Shown: piece after piece, positions 1 to 11,366 of the stretch
How positions within the stretch are numbered: position 1 is the stretch's first letter
Layout: each line of letters starts with the position of its first letter
DNA from: Oidiodendron maius Zn
Taxonomy: Eukaryota; Ascomycota; Leotiomycetes; Myxotrichaceae
Length of the DNA: 64,000 nucleotides
NCBI GenBank assembly: GCA_000827325.1
Contig: KN832871.1
Location: forward strand, 2,542,001-2,606,000
Direction: 5' to 3'
The notes under the pieces: model-generated
Told to the model about the DNA's origin: nothing
The model's input: the letters and a program-made list of their open reading frames with translations, nothing else
Databases searched by the model: none
Position numbers and translations under genes: made by a program

Positions 1-617
1 GAGTGGATTGTGGGCCAGGAAAAGGGACTAGACTGCAGGGAGGGGACATTGTGGTATGGCGGAGGCCGGACTGTAAGACTTGGAAAAGGGTTTTGAATGA
101 GGTGGACTGAGCCTATAGATGTTGCCATAGATAGCCCAGTTGCGTCGATAGAGGCTGCGTGCTAACCTTCCTAATTTAATCTCCACCTTGAATATCCACA
201 CCGCTGACCTACATTAGCATAATGTTTGCGTTAGCATACAGAAGCTACGCTTGGTATTGCTGTTTGGATGGCTAATCGGTTCACTTGGCACGGGTACATC
301 TGGATCTGGGATGGCATATCAGAGGAATGACGGTATCTTGCACTTGCAGATTCAACATCGCCAATGATATAAAAGGATGTACCGTACTTGTTGTATTGTG
401 TGCGATGCTTGATCTTCGCGGAATCCATGGCTCAACTCTTGTTACAGCGCAAAACAGTATAATGGTGTCAGCGAATTTTGCTATGCTTATTCGACGATGT
501 AGAATAAGATACAAGGTCTCCGTCCTCGCTGTGCCTTGCTCCATACATCTTAGCCGTTGTATCCACGCAAAACCCAGTGCCCCATGCCCATGCGAAAGGA
601 GAAATGTCGCCGCATAT
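1..617. other. 3' flank of eL42 and possible start of a neighbouring gene
   Basis: No gene can be supported here. The stretch follows the stop of the minus-strand eL42 gene. On the minus strand an ATG at 49-47, preceded by a pyrimidine-rich leader, opens a frame that is uninterrupted to the window edge, but only about 16 codons are visible, so it could equally be chance. Confidence 0.3.
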
Positions 618-1364
618 CTAGAACACCAACGCAGCACCCTTGGTCTTCTTGTCACCACTGTGCCATTGTTAGCATTAAGGCCTATATTCCCCAGATCCGA
701 ACGTACCCAAGTTCGAAGTGCTTGCATCGCTTCAACGCCAACTGTGCCTTCGTCTTGCACGACGTACACTCCAATCTCAATACGACCTTCTTCGTTGTCT
801 TGGCCTTCTTGTGGAAAACGGGTTTTGTCTGACCACCATAACCGGATTGTTTGCGATCATATCGACGCTTTCCTTGGGCGAACAGGGATGCCTGGGACCT
901 ATTAGTCGAGTGATTGCTTCATCACATAGTAGTTTGCCGCACCTTTCCAGCTTTGTATTGTGTGACCTTGTGTTGGGTGTGCTTCCTGCACTCCTTGCCC
1001 TTGCAGTATGTGCGTCTGGTCTTGGGTACGTTGACCTGCGCGGAGTTTCTGTTAGCTTCAAGGTACTTTCTTCGTTCTCTGTACCTTGGTCCTCTTCATC
1101 CTTCCTAATGAATCGCGTCTCGCTGGATCCGCACCGCTCGTAAATAAGCAATCGGACAAATATGGATCTTGAGTCTGTATTATCTCATATCTCATCCACT
1201 CTGTGGCTCCATAGGCATGGGATCCCAGGAGGTTTTCCGTTCGTTGCAGCGTTGAACTTGCGAGTCCCTCCCGAGATATTGCCGCCTTGGACGTCCTTAA
1301 AGTGCTTATCCGGGCATTCCACTGTAATGCCATCCGACAGAGAAAGAGCTTTTTCACGTACCAT
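618..1364 (-). CDS. RPL42: 60S ribosomal protein eL42 (L42/L44/L36a)
   Basis: Structural protein of the large ribosomal subunit near the tRNA E site. Four coding exons on the minus strand: 1364-1362 (only the ATG), 1035-943, 891-707 and 657-618; introns have GTACGT or GTGCGG donors and CAG acceptors. The joined product is 106 aa, the usual family length. Recognisable blocks are [16 protein letters not shown] at the N-terminus, the [20 protein letters not shown] core and the TKGAALVF C-terminus, with the C-x4-C and C-x2-C type zinc-binding cysteines in place. Residue 56 is proline; in yeasts a glutamine here is known to give cycloheximide resistance, so this allele predicts sensitivity. The first intron is 326 nt, long for this genome but typical of ribosomal-protein genes whose first exon is just the start codon. 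Continuous open frames in the same stretch are fragments or shadows of these exons. Confidence 0.93.
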
Positions 1365-1993
1365 CTTGACGATTATGCCGTGGTCGAGGAGTTGGGTATA
1401 TTAGTGTCGCGGCTCAAATTCCCAAACTTCGATGTTGAAAATCGAGTTGTGCGTTCGCTTAATGGCGCTAGGGCGCATTTCAAAATTCCGCGTTGGGTAG
1501 TTGACATCACGTGACAGCAGAGTGAGAGTGGCGAGCGCGGGATGGATCTGAGCTTACCTTAGGCAGTAGCTTCACATAGCAGACGGGACAATGGCTAGTC
1601 GAGCCACTTGATTCCAGGCGCGGATGATAAACAGTAGTTGGCGGCCCCCCTCAGCCTCCTCCACCGCAATCAACTGAGCCGGACGCAACGGCAATGATCG
1701 CCCCTTCAGCTCCTTCTGCGATCAGCTGGAAAATCACGTGTTATGATTCGCTGGTTCCGAATGCGAAGCGGCGCTAAAATCCAGATGTAAACATCAACAC
1801 GAATCCCCCCAGCCCCCGCCATTATTCCTAGTGACAACCACCTGATTTTCTCCCCAACTCCCTCCTCCTGCTCCCCAATTCCCCTGAAAACACGTCGCAT
1901 CGTCGCTATTGTGGTCGCGCAAACGGGCCCGACAGAATCATATCCGCAAAGCCTCCCTCCCCCTCCAACACACGCGCTCACTAGCACCTCACC
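1365..1993. promoter_or_regulatory. Divergent promoter of eL42 and the SAP-like gene, with two CACGTG E-boxes
   Basis: No coding sequence seen. The region separates two divergent start codons. It contains the palindrome TCACGTGA at 1507-1514 and a second CACGTG at 1735-1740. Such E-boxes are bound by bHLH factors of the Cbf1 type in fungi; that they act here is inference. The part next to the plus-strand gene is rich in pyrimidine tracts, as is usual just upstream of fungal start sites. Confidence 0.35.
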
Positions 1994-3159
1994 ATGTCTG
2001 GAGGCTCGAACTTTCTCGCAAAGCAGAAGAAGGCTGACCTGGCAGACCTTGCCGGGTCTCTGGGCTTAGAGTACGCCGCCCGCATAACTTGTGTCTCTGG
2101 CGCGCATGGCTAACGGTCTCTGTTTCTGCTAGGCATGACGGCTTGAAGAAGGCCGAGCTCGAGCTCGAACTCGAAAACTACCTGACCAAGAACTCCGCGC
2201 AATACTCGTCGGACTCGCGCTTCACCTCCTTCTACAAGAGGCGCTCTGACAGCTCCCCCGTGAAGAAGGAGGCATCATCTACGCTATCGGACGTCGATTC
2301 CAAGACTAAGCCGGTCAGGCGCCGAGTTACCAAAGCTGCGGAAGATATAGGCGCGACGTGAGCACCCCACCCGACGCGCATCGAGGCGCGGAATATCCTC
2401 TTTGTAATCTATCAGTACTGACCCCCATCTAGAGATGATTCCGAGGTTGAGCCAACAGGAGCCCGCGCACGATCAGCTTTGACCAGGACACCACGCGCCT
2501 CTGCGTTGTCCAACCTTTCGTTCGCGTCGAGCGTGCCTCTGCCTCCGTCCCCAGCTGTCGTTGCAGAAGCCATTGATCGCAGAACCCAAGTCTTGCGCTC
2601 CAAGGTCTCTGACGCCTTCGATGAATCAGGTATCGTTGAGAGAGCCCACGCCACTCGTGAAAGCCTCTCCACCGTCGCATCCGTTGAGAGTCTCATCATC
2701 CTCTTCGAGCTCTACTTCTTGCGCCCAGAGCTGCTCTCTGATCGCTACGCGTTTACTATTCCCGCAATTTCGCTCCTGAAGACTCCTGACTATGCCGTCA
2801 AGATCCCCGATCTCTTCTTGTTGCTAACCTCGTCATTTTGGGGCCCGGCATCACTTTGGGCTGTCACAACTTTCTTCATTCCATTGATAGCAGCTTACTT
2901 CGTCAACCTTACGAGTAAGCCTAAATCCCGAAGCAGCCACACGCATTTCAACTATGCCTTTGACCCTCTGACCTTCAATATCGTCAAGGCCTTGTTGACA
3001 TATGTCGTTTTCGGGCAGGATGTCACGTTTGGCGGATTCGTCAACCTCGAGCATGTGGCTCGCATTAACTCGGCCCTCTACGGTGGCTACCAAGGGGTCC
3101 TGGTTGGCACTGGGATCGGAACGCTGATCACGCTGTATGAGGCTGTCATTCGAAAGTAA
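1994..3159 (+). CDS. SAP-like domain multi-pass membrane protein, conserved fungal, function unknown
   Basis: Three exons (1994-2070, 2133-2357, 2433-3159) join to a 342-aa protein. Residues about 12-40 form a SAP-like helix-turn-helix (DLAGSLGLEHDGLKKAELE, split by intron 1), often a DNA or chromatin contact. A basic, serine-rich linker follows (about 50-150). The C-terminal half has several hydrophobic segments (for example LIILFELYFL, LFLLLTSSF, AVTTFFIPLIAAYFV, FNIVKALLTYVVF, GVLVGTGIGTLITLY), so it is probably membrane-embedded. A SAP-like or LEM-like head with membrane spans recalls inner-nuclear-envelope proteins that tether chromatin, but that is inference. Introns have GTACGC/CTAG and GTGAGC/CTAG ends and restore frame exactly. 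Convergent with the protease gene downstream. Confidence 0.8.
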
Positions 3160-4176
3160 ATACAAACTCTTGCTGAGCCGACGGAAAATGCAAGTGTATG
3201 CATCCATAGAAGAGAGGGATAACATGATGTTCTAAAGAATAATGGACTGGCCGGGCCAGAAGGGTTATGGTTTTGTTTTTTTGATATTCGAGTTCGTTTA
3301 ATTTCCATTGCTGGGTATTGTTTTAGCTCATGCAGGCAGAAATTCTAGGGGTCGTGGCTGCGGGACGTATCGGGACATGAGGGAGAAAGGGGCCGACTTC
3401 CTTCGCATCATTCGCTTTCTCTCGCGGTCGTTCTTGTGCCAGCACATGGCCTCGGGAGAGGTCATGGGAAAGGCGTTGAGGCGTAGCGACGGGGATACCT
3501 TTTAACATGTTTTATGCGTTTTGTTGACAAGTTCGTATTGGTTCTTGATGTGTACATGACCGGGGTGGGGGTTCGTCGTTTGGAAATTTATGCTATTTAA
3601 TCCCGCTTGACTCGGTGCTGAAGATTGATCAATTGATGGAACCCGTCTTGCGTAGCCCTTATCCAGTTATATCAGATTGTCAACTTGTGCACAAGTCCAA
3701 GAAAGCATGAAATAACACTTATATTTACACTGAGGTTCTGTGTATTGGTCTACCACGTAGGACAGATCAGTTACTGGTCACTACTCTTCAGCACAGCAAT
3801 GAGTCGCCAAAGCCAGCCCAAGCACTGCTCATAGTGCTTAATCATCCCCGGGCTTGTGATGGAGAGAATATGAAGATACAGTTTGCTCCCAATTACTCAT
3901 GTGACATAAGCATGCTACGGGTAAGTTAAGTTCAAAGGCCAACCCTCAGCTGATTACGCAGGGCTGATCTTGTGTAGCTACTTTAAAACGGAGGAACCCA
4001 ATTTTCGAGCTTTTGCACGAAGTATAAACCCCCAATTCAGACATAGTTTAAAGCGATAGTCATTCTTCATTGCAATTCGAGGAAAATAAGTTAAACAGGC
4101 AATCCCGGTTCATTCTTCGTCCAAAAAGCACGCCAAATCCGTATCATTGCGTCGTGATTACAGTTCATTCCCACAA
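3160..4176. other. Convergent intergenic region
   Basis: About 1 kb between the 3' ends of the SAP-like gene and the aspartic protease. I see only short, compositionally unremarkable open frames, increasingly AT-rich from about 3500. It should hold the two 3' UTRs; no repeat or RNA gene recognised. Confidence 0.5.
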
Positions 4177-5694
4177 CTAGGATGGTGGAGCAAGGTTCTG
4201 AGTGGGCTCGGTTCTCTGGACAGCGCCAAATTGCTGGTTGCCCTGGTCGAAGATCTAGGATTCCAGTCAGCTACAACGTCTAGTCATTCCATATCAGCTG
4301 AACTTACAGCATAGATACTCTTCAAAAAGGTATCGCCCAGAATATCGAATGTCATGCTCCCTCTAGACTGAATACCCCCATACACCATGCCATTGCCTGC
4401 ATCTGCGAAGGCGAGATCCTCCTTTTGGACAGTAAATTGCGTGTTACCGACAGCAAATGTCACAACTGGAAGTTGGTCGGCAGTGGTGTTACTGGGGAAA
4501 ACATAGCCCTGCTGGGTAGAGTCATATTGAGAGTTCGGGATTGCATCATATATTGCTTTGCACGTGGCGTCGGACACAAGGGCCAGAGTGGTTCCAGTGT
4601 CCGCAATGGCCGTATTTCCGGACTGATCAACGGCCTTTCCATTGACAGTGGCCGATGTGGAGTCAAACATCCAGAAGCCCTGAGAGTTATCAACAGGTGT
4701 ATACGCAATCTCCTGTCCGGATGCTGTGACGGTATCTTGATCGATATATCCGAATGTGTAGAAGCTATCGCCTTTATCAGGATCGTTGACATCCCTCCAC
4801 GAACCCAACCTATTTTGAAGTCAGTCATCGGCAACGATGTCGTTCCAAGGGAAACCTAGTTGCCGCGAAACATTAGTAAAGATTGTGAATACTCACTTGG
4901 CTGTGAACAGTTCAGCCGACTGAGGAATGTCTTCCTGAGTAATCATGTTTTCCACGGGTGTCGCAACAGGCGTGGGAGTGACGGTGTTGATAGCAGGCCA
5001 TGCGAGACCCAAAAGTCCATCACCAGTTCCTTGCTGAAACTCGGTAGACATCTGATTTGCAAGCTCAACAGCTTGATTCTTGATTGTGAGCCCGCCAATT
5101 GTTACGTTATCCGTGCCAACAGTACCAGAGGCAGAAGACCCGTCACCGTATGAGATCTTCCAGGACGACCCGCTCTTCGTCTTGAAAGTAGATGACTTGC
5201 TTGAATTGAAGATGCTATGTCCACTACCTTTGCTCTGGATAGATTTGGATAGTTCCGTGGACCAGACCTGTAACTGACGTTAAAAATGTACGGATTGGAA
5301 ACTTATATGGAAGTTTGCTTACCCAGAGATCAGAAGACCCTGTATCGAAGTCGAGGGTAACTGTCTGCGGTGGCGTGCCGATTTGAACCTGGCACAGATA
5401 CTCGGAGTCGTTTTGTTGGTCCTCTGCCGTCACCTCTGAAGTACTAGTGTCATCGGAACCAGACTTCTTGACAGTCACCGGATGGGTGTGAGGGCTTCCC
5501 CCATGCTTCCTACGACTATGCAAATGGCGGTTCGCATCCTCTTTAGTTATCATCTGTACCTGAGTATAGGGGCCAGGCAGAGTAGGCTGGAAGCCCCACT
5601 TGCGGAGTAGCAAGACATAGGACTTGGTTCCGGATTTTTGATAGTTCTTGTTAGGTATAAGCTTGATCTTGTGCAAGCCGTGAAGAGCAGACAT
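4177..5694 (-). CDS. Pepsin-like aspartic protease (family A1)
   Basis: Endopeptidase of the penicillopepsin/aspergillopepsin type. Four exons on the minus strand (5694-5323, 5267-4897, 4809-4308, 4254-4177) give 440 aa. Both catalytic motifs are intact: [10 protein letters not shown] at the exon 1/2 junction (about residue 116) and [13 protein letters not shown] in exon 3; the flap tyrosine lies in [13 protein letters not shown]. The C-terminal lobe ends with [10 protein letters not shown] followed by [10 protein letters not shown], typical of the family. Residues 1-100 look like a propeptide with basic segments, but the N-terminus ([14 protein letters not shown]) has no hydrophobic signal peptide. 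Introns are 55, 85 and 53 nt. The ATG context (TTCAACATG) and a TATA-like CTAAATATA about 50 nt upstream favour this start. Secretion is therefore uncertain; an unrecognised upstream exon is the alternative. Confidence 0.9.
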
Positions 5695-7733
5695 GTTGAA
5701 GAGAGTATGTGATAGGCCGATACGGTATGGGAGGTATATTTAGATATGTGAAGCCAATGAATGGTATTCTGCGGAGATAGGAAGTCGAGGGGAAGAGGAA
5801 TAGAAGAGGGGGAGCGGAGGAGCAGATGAGGGGAGGCAGTCCACTATTATTATACTTCAGCTGGTGGCCCGCAGCTGGACAGCCACGAGCACAGCCCAGG
5901 GTAGGGAGGGGAAATGGTAATGAGCAAGACAGAAAACAGGCTTCAGCCGGCGAGGTTTGCTTGATCTCATCCCCGCGAGACCAGTGTCGCCGGCTGCGAC
6001 AGGGGGTTTGAGGGGCAAATTCGCAACACGGGCCGGTATTAACGGTACCTAGAGGAAGTGGTTAGATAGGCTAGCAGGCCACATCACAGTGCCGATTTAG
6101 CACCCGGCGGCTCCATTCCAGCATCTACTGCTCCCCCCCTATATTTCTGAAGCTACTTAGCTCTGGATAGCTTCGTGACGAAACCATGGCAGGGAGAATC
6201 TTCCCCCGAGCGACTGTATCTCGATACTTACAACATTACACACTTATAATAAGCATGCGACTCATTCGTCCCTTCGCAGGTTCAGCCTTTCAGCTACATG
6301 GTTCAAGGATCTACAGCTCTCCATGCACAGCTCTTGTGTGTCTCAGCTGGGCTCTGCAAGAGCATGGCTTTGTGACTTGTTTGGATGGGGACGGCACACC
6401 AGATGAGAGCCACAGCGTGACAGTGGATTATTAAGATATTATTCATCGAGCGACATACCCTTCGGCGGGAACCAGGGATGATCCGCACCGAGCTTTCCAC
6501 GCCCCTCAACCCGCCCGGCATAATACAAGTACCTTGAGCCACCTATGATGACGGGGCCTCGAATAATGCTACCCTGCAATATCTCGAACGAAGTACACGC
6601 AATACGGGGAAGGAGAATGCCAGGCACTGATCGCTCTGGTTGCTAGTTGCAGCACGCCCTGCTTTTGACGTCACCGGACCCTGGTACAAAGCGTCTACCT
6701 GTATCACGTTCTGGATATTCGTACTTCAGGAGTATCCTGTTATTTCCTACCAGCGGGCTCCTCAGTGCCAATCGCCAGGTGCCAATCTGTCGAGCCCAAA
6801 CCGCCTCCAGCCTGCTACAAACGGGAAAGGGAAGCGTGGACCAAATCAGATTCGCAACAACGAGGCCCTAAAACGCAAATGGACTGGCCGTAGCTCTGCT
6901 GATCAAGGTCGTCAGATCGAGATGGCAGCTATCTTGACCCTTTGCGCTTGCAGATGACGTTTCGTTTCGTCTCCCTACAAGACACCCCCCACTCTCGCCT
7001 TTCTTTTTAACCGGTAGCGATTATGCACCTGATATGTCATTTTATCCTCGGTGCTGGAGGGTCTCAGATAACACTGCCCTCGCACCACCATCCGCATTCA
7101 GCCACATCGGACTTTGGGGGGTATCCTTTCAGCTAGCCTCAGGGGAATCCCGCTGACGACTTGCAGTAAATATGAGCTTGTACTCTTTCTCGTTCTCTTA
7201 ATGAACTTGACCTCTCCTGCCCGTCAGTGTGGCTTTAGTTTGGCCTAATCTCAGCGGGTGACGGTTGGAAACCCCCCTCTGTGGCGAAGCTTAATCCCTC
7301 CATTATTTTCTAGCCATCATGATACACACTTCAGAAGCCTCAAGGTTGGTGTTTATCTGCATAATAGGTCCACGATCCATCGTCGTGCCCACAATCTCAC
7401 TTCCCCTGTCGGCGAAGGGGCAAATATAAGCACTGTTTCTGCAAGACATCCCAGATAATATCACCTGACGCACTAGGTTCAATAGTCTGTTTGAGTGAAA
7501 GGCATAGCCTCTGTACAGCGTGCTAAAATCATCAGGATGGGCTGCTCCACGCTCGTAGTTTTATCTCTCCGATATACTTCGTAGATGTACGCCATACTCG
7601 CCTCAGTGGTGGCGCATTGATGACACAAAAGTACTGTACCTCTTGCTCAAATACCGAGCCTTGAAAGGGGCGTGACTGAGTTCTCAGTATCGGGGGGCTT
7701 TTTATTCATAATCGCCGTAGCCTACGACTTCCA
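5695..7733. other. 2-kb region without supported gene
   Basis: Lies upstream of the protease and downstream of the aminotransferase-like gene, both on the minus strand. Short open frames occur on both strands (for example 6186-6434, 6640-6957, 7258-7458) but none shows family motifs, consistent codon pattern or splice partners. Presumably promoter of the protease plus spacer. Confidence 0.45.
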
Positions 7734-8570
7734 TCAACTGAGTTTGATGATCCCACGGTTGAAGCCTCTAACACCATTGCTGATCCAGCATTCCTCTCCA
7801 TTGACCAAAGAATCTGCAGTAATAACACCCTCAACGCAAAGGCCCTTCTCTAATGCCCACCTTCTTGTCGTCCCCATCTGCCCACCACTAGATACCGGAG
7901 GCGTCGTCCATCTCCCATTTCTCCAGAAATATACACTCGTTAGACTGCCTTCCATGATCTCCCGGTCGCGATTGCTCACAAGCAGGACTTCTTTCTTCTC
8001 GTCAAATGTCTTGATATCTGTTCGTTTCCTCGCGTCCATATACATACTCCTACTTGTAGTCTTGTAGGTCGTTTCAGATGACGGTTCAGTTCCCGATGGG
8101 TCTAAAAGCACCACCCAAGGCTCCTCCATCTCGGGATCCCCATCGCCATCCCGTATTCTTGGCATCTCGCCAGTCAATCTGCCCGACTCTTCTAGTAGTG
8201 GTGGGGCCAGTCGATCCGGGAATAAGGCTTCCTTGGAGGTTGTTGCATGAACCTGCGTTGACTCAATGGCGATGGTGCCATCTTGATCCAGTAACACTCT
8301 GATTCGTAGCGGTTTTGATGACTGGAAATCAACGGCTTCAGAGAGCTTTGAAACCAGACGAGTGAGACCGGCGGGTCCACTGATGCGGGATGCCGCAGTG
8401 TTCCAGCCAAAGTGCTCTGCGGCCTGAAGCATGCGGTCCCTGTGATACGGAAGCAGGTAGAAGGAGCTGCCAGATGGGCGATCCCCGTCCCAGGCCTCGG
8501 TGTTGACAACGAGAGGGTCCAAGAGGGGATCGTAACGGAGAGAGGAGAAGAGCTGGAACCCGGTCGCCAT
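7734..8570 (-). CDS. ABZ2: Aminodeoxychorismate lyase-like, fold-type IV PLP enzyme
   Basis: Single exon, 278 aa. Class IV aminotransferase-like proteins of this form include 4-amino-4-deoxychorismate lyase, which releases pyruvate to make p-aminobenzoate for folate. The PLP lysine is most likely K170 in ETTYKTTSRSMYMDAR, and the downstream block EGSLTSVYF (about 207-215), GRWTTPPVSSGGQMGTTRRW (220-238) and GECWISNGVRG matches the cofactor-phosphate and substrate-loop regions of the family. Length fits fungal ADC lyases. Divergent from TOM70 with a promoter region of about 770 bp between. It could instead be a related branched-chain or D-amino-acid aminotransferase, but the short N-terminal domain argues for ADC lyase. 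Confidence 0.75.
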   Translation of the reverse strand: MATGFQLFSSLRYDPLLDPLVVNTEAWDGDRPSGSSFYLLPYHRDRMLQAAEHFGWNTAASRISGPAGLTRLVSKLSEAVDFQSSKPLRIRVLLDQDGTIAIESTQVHATTSKEALFPDRLAPPLLEESGRLTGEMPRIRDGDGDPEMEEPWVVLLDPSGTEPSSETTYKTTSRSMYMDARKRTDIKTFDEKKEVLLVSNRDREIMEGSLTSVYFWRNGRWTTPPVSSGGQMGTTRRWALEKGLCVEGVITADSLVNGEECWISNGVRGFNRGIIKLS

Positions 8571-9337
8571 TGCCGGAGGATGGGATTAGAACTCTGGCCA
8601 TTGTTAGCATTGAGTTGCTCTAGAGAGTGGTTCTTTTAGGGTTTGGATGCTTATGTTTACAGGTGACTGAAGAAGTACCGTTCGGGTCACGCAGCCAAGG
8701 AAATTTATGGTCTCGCTCTGTGGATATCGTTTGAGGGATTGATGTTAGCAGGCTTTGGGACTGAGAGATTTGGGCGAAATTTGTACGGTGAGGATTTAGT
8801 GAGTGACAGCTGTAATCTACGCAATTCTGTTTCTGTGCGACAACTCATGTAAATGGGACGTATAAGGCAGTATGGCAAAATTTTGCACTTGTTCTATGTC
8901 TTCTGGACGATCTCAAGATCGGGAGTCATCGACGGAGCCGATTCTGGATGGGATGAGGCGAATGCGAGCCGTAATGTCGGAATTAACAGCCTCTTGAACG
9001 CAGACTGATCTCAGACCAAAAGCGTATGAATGCTTCTGTCTGATTTGCAATCTGAAATGGTATGTGAACTTCACCTCGCCCTCCACCCTGAACAAAATAG
9101 ATCTCTTAAAGGAACTGGACTTCAGAGAACCTGATCGAGCCTAGCGCTGAACCGGCGCTCGTCACAGGCCGGTGAGCACTTCCGAGCTTGCGCGAATCTT
9201 TTTCTCGCGCTGAGCTGCTTGTCCTCATCAACGACTCGACGAGCCGTTTCCATCGAGAGCTCTTCTGTCAATTCTCTTCTTTCTTTGTGGAGTATATCGC
9301 GCATCGTATTCCCTTTCTTTTCTGTTTTCCCTTCATC
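8571..9337. promoter_or_regulatory. Divergent promoter region of the ADC-lyase-like gene and TOM70
   Basis: No coding frame supported. The 120 bases before the TOM70 start are very rich in TTTCTT/TTCCC pyrimidine tracts, a common feature of fungal core promoters and leaders. No other element recognised. Confidence 0.4.
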
Positions 9338-11366
9338 ATGTCTGCTCCAATCTCGACCCATCCCGTGAAGAACATCCCAGACTTCACTTCGTCAACACCT
9401 CCGTCATCAGTATGGGACAGGATATCTACCTGGGCTTCCGAACACAAAGCCGTTGTCTACACGATTGCTGGTGTTGCTATAGTTGTAACCGGCGCTGGCG
9501 TGGCATACTATCTGACCGAATCGGTAGGCAGCGTAGTCGCATTTCACTGAAGTAGAGTAACATGGCTGACGCGCACCACAGCAGAGCGCCACCACATCTA
9601 GCCGGGAATCGCAAAAGAAATCGAGTAGAAAGGAGAAGAAAAAGAAAAAGGATGCAGAAAAGAAGGCGGATCTCGAGAAAGGTTCGGTAGAAACGGAGTC
9701 GAAGAGGCCTACTGTCGAGAGCGCCGACGAGGAGCTTCCTGAGGTAGACGAGACTACCGTTGGAAGCCTCTCAGATCAGCAAAGAAAAGAGTTTGCCGCA
9801 AAATTGAAGGACGCCGGAAACGCTGCATACAAGAATCAGGATTACAGAAAAGCCATTGAGCTGTATGGGAAAGCTCTTCTTTGCACACAAGACGCCGTCT
9901 TCTATTCAAACCGCTGTGCATGTTTCATTGCGCTCAAGGAATGGGAAAAGGCCATCGAAGATGCAACGGCAGCCATTAGCATAGACACAGAATACGTCAA
10001 GGCCTTAAACCGGAGAGCGAATGCCTACGAGCATCTCGAAAAGTATAGCGAGGCGCTCTTGGACTATACCGCAAGTTGCATAATCCAAGGATTCCAGAAC
10101 ACACAAAGCGCAGAAGCCGTTGAGAGATTGCTGAAGAAGGTAGCCGAGACAAAAGCGAAGGCGATACTTGCAAGCAAAGAGAAGCGACTGCCGAGCCCTA
10201 ACTTTGTCACAAATTATCTGCAAAGTTTCCGAGCTCGACCTCCACCAGCAGGGCTGGAGGATCAGGTAGAATTAGCGGAGAATACTGGGAAAGGACAACT
10301 TCAGCTTGGTCTTGGCTGTCTGGCGAAAAAGACAGCGGAGGGTTATGAGGAAGCCGCTGCCGCATTTGACCAGGCTCTGGTCTTGGGTGGTCTCGAAGAG
10401 CATGAGGGCTTTGCGTATAATATGCGAGGCACTTTTAGATACCTTCGCGGTGATATCGCCGGGGCGATGAGCGACCTCACAAAGAGTATTGAACTGCAAC
10501 CAACCTTGACACAGAGCTATGTTAAGCGTGCGACCATGCACCCTGAACTCGGTTGGTATCCTAGTAAGATTAACGACCATTGCACTGACTTTGCATAGGT
10601 AACAACGATGCTGCCACGGCGGACTTTGATAAAGCAATCGAGCACAACAGCGAAGACCCAGATATCTACTACCACCGTGCCCAACTACACTTCATCTTGG
10701 GCGAATTCGCGGAGGCGGCCAAAGACTACCAAAAGTCCATTGATCTCGATCGTGACTTTATCTTCTCCCACATCCAGCTCGGTGTCACGCAGTATAAGAT
10801 GGGATCTATCGCCTCTGCTCTTGCTATGTTCAGGCGATGCACCAAGAACTTCAGCAAGGTGCCGGATGTGTACAACTACTATGGAGAGCTGTTATTGGAC
10901 CAGGGGAAATACGAGGAGGCAATTGAAAAGTTCGACACTGCCGTGGAGATGGAAAAGAAAGCCAAACCGCTAGGCATGAACGTGCTACCCCTTATCAATA
11001 AGGCCCTGACGCTCTTCCAATGGAAGCAGGACTTCGCAGAGGCTGAAAAGCTCTGCCAGAAAGCCCTGATCAGTATGGCCCCTTGCGTCTCAACAAGAAA
11101 AGTACTAACCATCTCTAGTCGACCCCGAGTGTGATATTGCCGTTGCCACCATGGCGCAACTACTACTACAGCAAGGAAAGGTCACCGAGGCGCTCAAGTA
11201 CTTTGAGCGGGCGGCAGAGCTCTCTCGAACGGAAGGCGAGATTGTCAATGCTCTCTCGTACGCCGAAGCCACGCGGACACAACTGGAGGTGCAAGAGAAG
11301 TATCCACAGCTTGCAAGCCGACTCCAAAGCGCAGGCGGTAGCTTTAGCGGGGCTGGGATGCGTTAA
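9338..11366 (+). CDS. TOM70: Mitochondrial import receptor TOM70
   Basis: Outer-membrane receptor that accepts chaperone-bound precursor proteins for import. Four exons (9338-9523, 9582-10551, 10599-11072, 11119-11366) give 625 aa. Residues about 38-58 form the single N-terminal membrane anchor ([20 protein letters not shown]), followed by a lysine-rich linker and repeated TPR motifs; the clamp-type first TPRs start with [20 protein letters not shown], and C-terminal TPRs include the block around [18 protein letters not shown]. Length agrees with yeast and Neurospora Tom70. Intron 2 starts GTTGGT, a weak donor, but skipping it would break the TPR register, and the joined sequence ([16 protein letters not shown]) is exactly as expected. 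Acceptor of intron 1 is ambiguous by three bases (CAGCAG). Confidence 0.95.

Noticed and set aside
231-1364. Several overlapping 60-200 codon open frames on both strands.
   Set aside because: They are fragments or shadows of the spliced eL42 gene; the encoded ribosomal protein is recognised unambiguously after splicing.
9585-9585. Alternative acceptor three bases downstream in TOM70 intron 1 (NAGNAG).
   Set aside because: Both CAG acceptors are possible and differ by one glutamine; not resolvable from sequence, so only mentioned in the gene entry.
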